A program made the translations under genes and the position numbers. A stretch of DNA of 11,133 nt from VBDM01 sp035280025 (GTDB lineage Bacteria; Pseudomonadota; Gammaproteobacteria; Burkholderiales; SG8-39): the NCBI GenBank assembly GCA_035280025.1, contig DATEGT010000289.1, positions 1 to 11,133 of the forward strand. The letters are read 5' to 3'. The stretch's first letter is position 1, and every line of letters begins with the position of its first letter. The notes below the pieces were generated by a model that did no database searches, was not told the origin of the DNA, and saw only the letters and a program-made list of their open reading frames with translations. Below are positions 5,649-11,133 of the stretch, one piece after another.

Positions 5649-7058
5649 TCACGGGTCGCGGGCGGCGATGAACGCCTTGATCTCCGCAGCGGAGACATCC
5701 ATCACCACGACCCGCTGCGGCCGCTTCTCCAGATCCTCGAATCCCGCCGGCCGCTCGGGGTCGCGGCCGACCGCCTCGCGGATCGTCTCGGCGAACTTCG
5801 CCGGCTGCGCGGTCTCCATGCATACAAGCGGCACATCCTTCTCACGATGCTCCAGACCCACCTTGACGCCGTCGGCGGTGTGGGGGTCGATCATCACACC
5901 GTGGTCCTTCCACATGCGGCGGATGGTGGCCAGCCGGTCGGCGTGGGTGCTCGAGCCCGAAACGAATCCGGTTTCGGCGACCTGCCTGAAATACGCCGTG
6001 CCGGACAGGTCGATCGCGCCGCCCCGCTCCAATTTGAGCCACAGCTCGCGCAGCAGCTTCGCGTCGCGGCCGGTGAGGTCGTAGGCGTAGCGCTCGAAGT
6101 TGGACGACTTCGAGATGTCCATCGAGGGGCTGCTGGTCGCGTGGACCTCGGCGGCCTTGCGCACGCGGTAGCGGCCGGTGCGGAAGAATTCGTCGAGCAC
6201 GTCGTTTTCGTTGGTCGCGACGATCAGCCTCTGGATCGGCAGGCCCATGCTGCGCGCGACGTACCCGGCGTAGACATTGCCGAAGTTGCCCGAGGGCACT
6301 GAGAAGGAAACCGGTTCGCCATCGCGACGGGTCACAGCGAAATAGGCCTTGAAGTAGTACACCGCCTGCGCAACGATCCGCGCCCAGTTGATCGAGTTGA
6401 CCGCGCCGATCCCGTGCTTCGCCTTGAACGCCGCGTCGCCCGAGATCGCCTTTACGATGTCCTGGCAGTCGTCGAACACGCCGCGGATCGCGATATTGAA
6501 GATGTTCGCGTCCCGGAGCGAGTACATCTGCGCCGCCTGGAAGGGGCTCATGCGTCCGTGCGGCGAGAGCATGAACACCTTCACGTTCTTCTTGCCGCGC
6601 AGCGCGTACTCGGCGGACGAGCCGGTGTCGCCGGAGGTCGCGCCGAGGACGTTGATGCGCGCGCCGCGCTTCTCCAGGACGTACTCGAACAGATTCCCGA
6701 GCAGCTGGAGCGCGATGTCCTTGAACGCGAGCGACGGCCCGTTCGAGAGGCCGAGCAGGTAGAGGTTCTCGGCGAGCTTCTTCACCGGCGTGACGTCGTC
6801 GCTGCCGAACATCTTCTTCGTGTAGGTCGCGTCGACGAGCTTCTTCAGGTCGGCGGGCGGAATGTCGTCGGCGAACTTCGAGAGCAGCGCGAAGGCGAGC
6901 TCGCGGTAGCCCTTGCCGCGCATGGCCGCGAGCTCGGAGGCGCCCAGGCGCGGAAACCTCTCGGGAACGAACAGGCCGCCGTCCGCGGCGAGGCCTTCGA
7001 GCAGGATCGCGGTGAAAGGCTGCGGTTCCGCTCCGCCGCGGGTGCTGACGTAGCGCAC
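5649..7058 (-). CDS. thrC: Threonine synthase
   Basis: A 469-residue PLP enzyme that converts O-phospho-L-homoserine to L-threonine and phosphate, the last step of threonine synthesis, in the cytoplasm. It starts with the typical MRYVSTRGG and has DGGLFVPE (26-33). The PLP lysine is K113 in SNGPSLAFKDIALQ. The phosphate-binding and substrate loops appear as LGATSGDTGSSAEYA (138-152) and VPSGNFGN (254-261). Its length fits the long proteobacterial form. GTG 7058 is the start, 3 nt after the hom stop, so translation is probably coupled. It is the last gene of the alaC operon and converges on mddA. No hairpin terminator was seen after it. Confidence 0.97.
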   Translation of the reverse strand: MRYVSTRGGAEPQPFTAILLEGLAADGGLFVPERFPRLGASELAAMRGKGYRELAFALLSKFADDIPPADLKKLVDATYTKKMFGSDDVTPVKKLAENLYLLGLSNGPSLAFKDIALQLLGNLFEYVLEKRGARINVLGATSGDTGSSAEYALRGKKNVKVFMLSPHGRMSPFQAAQMYSLRDANIFNIAIRGVFDDCQDIVKAISGDAAFKAKHGIGAVNSINWARIVAQAVYYFKAYFAVTRRDGEPVSFSVPSGNFGNVYAGYVARSMGLPIQRLIVATNENDVLDEFFRTGRYRVRKAAEVHATSSPSMDISKSSNFERYAYDLTGRDAKLLRELWLKLERGGAIDLSGTAYFRQVAETGFVSGSSTHADRLATIRRMWKDHGVMIDPHTADGVKVGLEHREKDVPLVCMETAQPAKFAETIREAVGRDPERPAGFEDLEKRPQRVVVMDVSAAEIKAFIAARDP

Positions 7059-7061
7059 GCC

Positions 7062-8378
7062 CTAGTTCCGCCCCAGCTCCTCGAGCCGGATGCGCGTGAC
7101 CTTGCCGGTGACGACCGGAAGCTTCTCGATCTTCGCGATCGCGGCGTTCACGGCCTTCTCCTTCGTCTGGTGCGTCAGCATGATGATGTCGACCTGCTCC
7201 TCGCCTTCCTGCGGCTCGCGCTGGACCATCGCGTCGATCGAGATCGAGCCGTCGGCGAGGATCCGGGTGATGTCGGCGAGCACGCCCGGCCTGTCGGCGA
7301 CCTGCATCCGCAGGTAGTAGGAGGTCACGACCTCGTCCATCGGCAGCACCTTGAGGGCGGACATGCGGTCGGGCTGGAACGCGAGGTGCGGCACGCGGTG
7401 CTCGGGATCGGCGGTGTGGAGCCGCGTGACGTCGACGAGGTCGGCGACGACCGCGCTGCCGGTGGGTTCTGCGCCGGCGCCCGCGCCGTAGTACATCGTC
7501 GGCCCGACGGCGTCGCCCTTCACCAGCACGGCGTTCATCACGCCCTCGACGTTGGCGATGAGGCGCTTGGCCGGAATCAGCGTCGGGTGCACGCGCAGCT
7601 CGATGCCTTCTTTCACGTGCTTGGTGATGCCGAGCAGCTTGATGCGGTAGCCGAGCTGCTCGGCGTAGCGGATGTCCGCCTGGGTGAGGCGCGAGATGCC
7701 CTCCTTGTAGCACTTGTCGAACTGCATCGGGATGCCGAAGGCGATCGCCGACATGATGGTGAGCTTGTGGGCGGCGTCCACGCCCTCGATGTCGAAGGTC
7801 GGGTCGGCCTCGGCGTAGCCGCGCGCCTGGGCCTCCTTCAGGACCGCGTCGAAGGCGAGGCCCTTGTCGCGCATCTCCGAGAGGATGAAGTTGGAAGTGC
7901 CGTTGATGATCCCGGCGATCCATTCGATGCGGTTGGCGGTGAGCCCCTCGCGCAGCGCCTTGATGATCGGGATGCCGCCCGCGACCGCGCCCTCGAAGGC
8001 GACCATCACGCCCTTCTTCTGCGCGGCGGCGAAGATCTCGTTGCCGTGGGTGGCGAGCAGCGCCTTGTTCGCCGTGACCACGTGCTTGCCCGCCTCGATC
8101 GCGGCGAGCACGAGGTCCTTCGCGACGGTGTAGCCGCCGATCAGCTCGATCACGATGTCGACCTCCGGATCGCGCGCCACCGCGAAGCCGTCGGCGACGA
8201 CGCGCGCGGCGCCTGCGGTGAGCTTCCTCGCCTTGTCGACCTCCTTGTCGGCCACCACGCTGATGCGGATGTCGCGGCCGGCGCGGCGCGAGATCTCCTC
8301 GCGGTTGCGCGCGAGCACCTGCCAAGTGCCCCCGCCGACCGTGCCTATTCCCAGCAGCCCCACGTTGATCGGCTTCAT
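7062..8378 (-). CDS. hom: Homoserine dehydrogenase
   Basis: A 438-residue monofunctional enzyme that reduces L-aspartate-4-semialdehyde to L-homoserine with NAD(P)H, the branch point to threonine and methionine. The Rossmann motif GIGTVGGG is at 10-17 and the catalytic lysine region is VVTANKALLA (100-109). The family signature runs through NGTSNFIL (159-166) to EADPTFDIEGVDAAHKL (190-206), with the substrate-binding glutamate and aspartates and K205. A C-terminal ACT domain (about 352-430, YYLRMQVADRPGVLADIT...) suggests feedback control, by threonine in most relatives. There is no aspartokinase fusion. The ATG at 8378 overlaps the stop of the upstream GNAT gene as ATGA. The next gene is thrC; homoserine kinase is not in the window. 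Confidence 0.97.
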   Translation of the reverse strand: MKPINVGLLGIGTVGGGTWQVLARNREEISRRAGRDIRISVVADKEVDKARKLTAGAARVVADGFAVARDPEVDIVIELIGGYTVAKDLVLAAIEAGKHVVTANKALLATHGNEIFAAAQKKGVMVAFEGAVAGGIPIIKALREGLTANRIEWIAGIINGTSNFILSEMRDKGLAFDAVLKEAQARGYAEADPTFDIEGVDAAHKLTIMSAIAFGIPMQFDKCYKEGISRLTQADIRYAEQLGYRIKLLGITKHVKEGIELRVHPTLIPAKRLIANVEGVMNAVLVKGDAVGPTMYYGAGAGAEPTGSAVVADLVDVTRLHTADPEHRVPHLAFQPDRMSALKVLPMDEVVTSYYLRMQVADRPGVLADITRILADGSISIDAMVQREPQEGEEQVDIIMLTHQTKEKAVNAAIAKIEKLPVVTGKVTRIRLEELGRN

Positions 8379-8818
8379 TTGAGCTTTTTTCCGAAGTGGA
8401 ACGAGGTCACGACCATGCCTTCGCGAAAATAGAATTTGTGCGCCTGCTGGCGCTGCGTGCCCGAGTCGAGCGCGAGGTTGTCCAGGCCCGTCGCCCGCGC
8501 CTTCTGCTCGAGGTGCGAGAGCAGAGCGCGCCCCACGCCGGCCGAGCGCCGTTTCTCGTCGGTGACCAGGTCGTCGACGTAGAGCTGCCGGCCCTGAAAG
8601 GTGTTCTCGTACACGCGGTAGACCGCGACGCCCGTGACCACGGGCCCCTCGACCGCCACGCACATGCGCGCGCCCCCCGCGAACACCCGCTTCATTTTTC
8701 CCGCGTAGTCGGCCGGGAGCGCGGTGCGCAGCTGGCGGTGAACGGACTCGGCCTTCGCGAACCAGTCGGGCGCGACGACCTTGCCCGAGTCGTCGGTGAT
8801 CTCGACGATGCGGTTCAC
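8375..8818 (-). CDS. GNAT family N-acetyltransferase
   Basis: A 147-residue cytoplasmic acetyltransferase of the GNAT fold, which moves an acetyl group from acetyl-CoA to an amine. The acetyl-CoA loop is seen in YVDDLVTDEKRRSAGVGRALL (80-100), with the Q/R-x-x-G-x-G pattern at R91-G94-G96, followed by a helix and the beta-strand LALDSG (115-120). A C-terminal motif KFYFREGMVVTSFHF (128-142) is typical of the family. GTG 8818 overlaps the alaC stop in GTGA, and AAGGA 9 nt upstream can serve as ribosome site. Its own stop overlaps the hom ATG. It therefore sits translationally between two amino-acid enzymes, suggesting an amino-acid-related substrate. That is inference; the substrate cannot be read. 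Confidence 0.88.
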   Translation of the reverse strand: MNRIVEITDDSGKVVAPDWFAKAESVHRQLRTALPADYAGKMKRVFAGGARMCVAVEGPVVTGVAVYRVYENTFQGRQLYVDDLVTDEKRRSAGVGRALLSHLEQKARATGLDNLALDSGTQRQQAHKFYFREGMVVTSFHFGKKLK

Positions 8819-9999
8819 AGGAGGCCGTCCTTTCGGAACATCTCCTTGAAGCCGCGCACCGCCTGGCGCGTGCGCGCCTCGTTCTCGATCAGCGCGATGC
8901 GCACGTGATCGTCGCCGTATTCGCCGAAGCCGATCCCGGGCGACACCGCCACTTTCGCGTCCTTCAGAACCTTCTTGGCGAAGTCCAGCGACCCCAGCCC
9001 GGCGTAGCCCTCCGGGATCCTCGCCCAGATGTACATCGAGGCCCGGGGATTGTCGACCATCCAGCCCGCCTCGTGGAGGCCCTTCACCATGACGTCGCGG
9101 CGCTTCTGGTACTTCATGCGGTGCTCCTCGACGCACTCCTGTGGCCCCTCGAGCGCCACGATCGAGGCGACCTGGATCGGGGTGAAGGTGCCGTAGTCGT
9201 GGTAGCTCTTGATTCGCGCGAGCGCGTTCACCAGATCCCTGTTGCCCACCATGAAGCCGATGCGCCAGCCCGCCATGTTGTAGCTCTTGGACATGGTGAA
9301 GAACTCGACCGCCACCTCGCGCGCGCCCGGCACCTGCATGATCGAGGGCGCGTTCCAGCCGTCGAAAGTGATGTCGGCGTACGCCAGGTCGTGCACCACC
9401 AGGATGTCGTGGGCCTTCGCGAGCGCGATCACGCGCTCGAAGAACTCCAGCTCCACGCACTTCGCCGTCGGGTTGGACGGAAAACCGATGATGAGCATCT
9501 TCGGCTTGGGAGTCAGCTCGCGGATCGCGCGCTCCAGCTCCTCGAAGAAGTCCACGTCCGCGGTCATGCGCACCGAGCGGATGTCCGCCCCGGCGATGAT
9601 CGCCCCGTAGATGTGGATCGGATACGAGGGATTCGGAACGAGCACGGTGTCGCCGCGATCCAGGCAGGCGAGCATCAGGTGCGCCAGGCCCTCCTTCGAG
9701 CCGATGGTGACGATCGCCTCGGAGTCGGGATCGAACTCCACGCCGTAGCGGCGCCGGTACCACGCGCATATCGCGCGGCGCAGGCGCGGTATGCCCTTCG
9801 ACACCGAGTAGCCGTGGGTGTCGCTGCGCTGCGCCGCCTCGACGAGCTTCGCGACGATGTGCGCGGGCGTGGGACCGTCGGGGTTGCCCATGCTCATGTC
9901 GATCACGTCCTCGCCCGCGCGACGCGCCGCCATCTTCAACTCGTTGGTGATGTTGAAGACGTACGGAGGCAGGCGTTGGATGCGGGCGAACTGTCTCAT
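8815..9999 (-). CDS. alaC: Alanine transaminase AlaC (class I/II aminotransferase)
   Basis: A 394-residue PLP-dependent aminotransferase nearly colinear with E. coli AlaC (YfdZ), which makes L-alanine from pyruvate with glutamate. Family hallmarks are RIQRLPPYVFNITNELKMAAR (6-26), DMSMGNPDG (34-42), SKEGLAHLML (101-110), NPSYPIHIYGA (123-133), GFPSNPTA (172-179) and VVHDLAYADI (201-210). The PLP lysine is K238 in TMSKSYNMAGWRIGFM. It ends at FRKDGLL. ATG 9999 is chosen since it gives the usual N-terminus; a TTG four codons upstream is unlikely. No clear Shine-Dalgarno precedes it. It is the first gene of the alaC-GNAT-hom-thrC operon. In this operon it may act on several 2-oxo acids, but that is inference. 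Confidence 0.94.
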   Translation of the reverse strand: MRQFARIQRLPPYVFNITNELKMAARRAGEDVIDMSMGNPDGPTPAHIVAKLVEAAQRSDTHGYSVSKGIPRLRRAICAWYRRRYGVEFDPDSEAIVTIGSKEGLAHLMLACLDRGDTVLVPNPSYPIHIYGAIIAGADIRSVRMTADVDFFEELERAIRELTPKPKMLIIGFPSNPTAKCVELEFFERVIALAKAHDILVVHDLAYADITFDGWNAPSIMQVPGAREVAVEFFTMSKSYNMAGWRIGFMVGNRDLVNALARIKSYHDYGTFTPIQVASIVALEGPQECVEEHRMKYQKRRDVMVKGLHEAGWMVDNPRASMYIWARIPEGYAGLGSLDFAKKVLKDAKVAVSPGIGFGEYGDDHVRIALIENEARTRQAVRGFKEMFRKDGLL

Positions 10000-10016
10000 G
10001 GCGCAGTGCAAAAAGT

Positions 10017-10022
10017 TATAAT
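10017..10022 (+). promoter_or_regulatory. Perfect -10 box for the Mth938/GT39 pair
   Basis: TATAAT on the plus strand, about 30 nt before the TTG start. No good -35 hexamer is visible 16-18 nt upstream, where the alaC start codon lies. It overlaps the minus-strand promoter elements, so the two operons may share one promoter region. Confidence 0.45.
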
Positions 10023-10049
10023 GTTACCGGACACTTACAGCACGGGCAA
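10021..10049 (-). promoter_or_regulatory. Probable promoter of the alaC-hom-thrC operon
   Basis: On the minus strand, TTGCCC (10044-10049) and TAACAT (10021-10026) are separated by 17 nt, each 4/6 to the sigma-70 consensus. An overlapping alternative -10, TATAAC, lies at 10015-10020. Either would give a leader of less than about 20 nt before the alaC ATG. Confidence 0.4.
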
Positions 10050-10052
10050 ACC

Positions 10053-10424
10053 TTGAAGCTGCATCTCGAGCCGGCCGGCGCCAGGAACACCTTTACCGGC
10101 TACGGCGAAGGCTACGTGATGGTCAACGGGGAGAGATTCGAGCGCAGCGTGGTGGTGCTGCCCGAGCGCATCCTCGCCGACTGGCCGCCGCGGTCCTTCG
10201 ACGCGCTCGCGCCCGAGCACCTCTCGGCCCTCGAGGGCCTGGGCTGCGAGATCCTGCTCCTCGGCACGGGCGCGCTCCTGCGCTTTCCCCGTTCCGAGAT
10301 CATCGCTCCGCTCGTGCGCACGGGCGTAGGCGTCGAGGTCATGGATCTCCAGGCCGCGTGCCGCACCTACAACATCCTCATGGCCGAAGGGCGCAAGGTG
10401 GCCGCGGCGCTGCTCTTCGCATGA
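10053..10424 (+). CDS. Mth938-like (DUF498) domain protein
   Basis: A 123-residue single-domain protein of the Mth938/DUF498 family, which in eukaryotes includes the respiratory complex I assembly factor NDUFAF3; the bacterial function is not settled. Typical features are the start MKLHLE, GYGEGYVMVNGERFERSVVVLP (17-38), the core strand EILLLGTGALLRFP (66-79), VGVEVMDLQAACRTYNIL (92-109) and EGRKVAAALLFA at the end. The start is TTG 10053; there is no ATG or GTG upstream in frame, and the MKLH opening is that usually seen. No Shine-Dalgarno is visible. Its stop overlaps the ATG of the glycosyltransferase gene as ATGA, so the two are coupled. No signal peptide or membrane segment is present. 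Confidence 0.9.
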   Translation: MKLHLEPAGARNTFTGYGEGYVMVNGERFERSVVVLPERILADWPPRSFDALAPEHLSALEGLGCEILLLGTGALLRFPRSEIIAPLVRTGVGVEVMDLQAACRTYNILMAEGRKVAAALLFA

Positions 10425-11133
10425 CCGGGGGCGTCCCGCGGCGGGTCCTGTTCGCGCTGCTCGCGGGCCTCGCGCTCGCCTGGTTCTGCAACCTGGGCTA
10501 CCGGCACCTGGTCAAGCCCGACGAGGGCCGCTACGCGGACATCCCGCGCGAGATGATCGCGAGCGGCGACTGGCTCACCCCGCGCATCAACGGCTACAAG
10601 TACTTCGAGAAGCCGCCGCTGCAGTACTGGGCGACCGCGGCATCGCTGTCGGCGTTCGGCATGAACGAATGGGCGGCGCGCCTGTGGCCCGGGCTGACGG
10701 GATTCCTGGGCGTGCTGCTCGTGTTCTGGGCCGGAAACCGGCTGTTCGCCCCGCCCGCGGGGCTCCTGGGCGCCGCGGTGACCGCGAGCTCGGCGCTCTA
10801 CGCCATCGTCGGCCATCTCCTCACCCTGGACATGGCGCTCAGCTTCTTCATGTCGGCCTCGGTCTTCGCGTTCGCCGTGGCGCAGCGCGAGCCGGAGGAG
10901 GCTGGACGAAGGCGCTGGATGCTGCTCGGATGGGCGGCGATGGCGCTCGCCGTCCTCACCAAGGGGCTGGTCGGCGTGGTGCTGCCCGCCGGCGCCGTGG
11001 CGGCCTATGTCCTCGTGCAGCGCGACTGGAAGCTGCTGTCGCGGCTCGACCTCCTCCGCGGCGGCCTCGTGTTCCTCGCGCTCACCGCGCCCTGGTTCGT
11101 GCTGGTGTCGCTCGCCAATCCGGAGTTTCCGCA
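10421..11133 (+). CDS. GT39 / ArnT-like membrane glycosyltransferase, N-terminal part (cut by window edge)
   Basis: The first 237 codons of a polytopic GT-C glycosyltransferase of the PMT/ArnT family, which takes sugars from polyprenyl-phosphate donors on the periplasmic side of the inner membrane. A first membrane helix (RVLFALLAGLALAWFCNLGY) is followed by the periplasmic loop with KPDEGRYADIPREM, whose Asp-Glu pair is the catalytic site in this family, and then by FEKPPLQYW. At least five further hydrophobic helices follow, with the LTKGLVGVVLP motif typical of these enzymes. The sequence is open at the right edge; full-length members have about 500-580 residues. It overlaps the Mth938 gene by 4 nt. 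The acceptor could be lipid A, an O-antigen or a protein; nothing in the visible part decides this. Confidence 0.92.
   Translation, partial: MTGGVPRRVLFALLAGLALAWFCNLGYRHLVKPDEGRYADIPREMIASGDWLTPRINGYKYFEKPPLQYWATAASLSAFGMNEWAARLWPGLTGFLGVLLVFWAGNRLFAPPAGLLGAAVTASSALYAIVGHLLTLDMALSFFMSASVFAFAVAQREPEEAGRRRWMLLGWAAMALAVLTKGLVGVVLPAGAVAAYVLVQRDWKLLSRLDLLRGGLVFLALTAPWFVLVSLANPEFP

Noticed and set aside
5842..8325. An 827-codon minus-strand frame spanning hom and thrC
   Set aside because: It is out of frame with both enzymes and made almost wholly of Arg, Gly, Ala and Pro, typical of a shifted frame in GC-rich DNA.
6414..8432. A 672-codon plus-strand frame opposite hom and thrC
   Set aside because: It is an antisense shadow caused by high GC; composition is Arg/Asp/Val/Leu rich with no domain, while the minus strand encodes clear enzymes.

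Overview
The window is high-GC, tightly packed DNA from a Gram-negative bacterium, most likely a betaproteobacterium. The evidence is a Burkholderiales-type general porin, an AlaC aminotransferase followed by homoserine dehydrogenase and threonine synthase, an Mth938-domain protein coupled to a GT39 glycosyltransferase, and a periplasmic Spy/CpxP-like protein. The genus cannot be read from the sequence. No tRNA, rRNA or CRISPR array was seen.

Layout. Positions 1-713 (minus) hold the 5' part of an outer-membrane porin gene that runs off the left edge. A gene-free stretch of about 440 bp (714-1156) carries the porin promoter region and an unexplained GC-rich segment. On the plus strand follow a zinc-ribbon/HTH fragment of an IS1595-type transposase (1157-1657) and an overlapping lipoprotein metallophosphoesterase (1615-2580). 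The latter converges on a minus-strand Spy/CpxP-like protein (2564-3112), and the two ends overlap by 17 bp. Upstream of that, also on the minus strand, a BTAD-type transcriptional regulator (3607-4806) is coupled by a 4-nt overlap to a DUF2237 protein (3227-3610). Divergent from the regulator is a membrane methyltransferase (4895-5626) that I recognise as methanethiol S-methyltransferase, MddA, which makes dimethyl sulfide. An inverted repeat lies in the 88-bp gap between regulator and mddA.

The right half is core metabolism. A minus-strand operon alaC - GNAT acetyltransferase - hom - thrC (9999 down to 5649) is packed with 4-nt overlaps and a 3-nt gap. It links alanine/2-oxo acid transamination with the homoserine and threonine steps; the homoserine kinase needed between hom and thrC is not in the window. 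Divergent from alaC, over a very short shared promoter region with a perfect TATAAT, are an Mth938-domain protein (10053-10424) and a GT39/ArnT-like membrane glycosyltransferase (10421 to the right edge), again joined by an ATGA overlap.

The accessory-looking part is 714-5626. Its most interesting unit is the mddA / BTAD regulator / DUF2237 cluster, a possible regulated volatile-sulfur module. Five of the start codons chosen here are not ATG (GTG at 1615, 7058 and 8818; TTG at 4895 and 10053).
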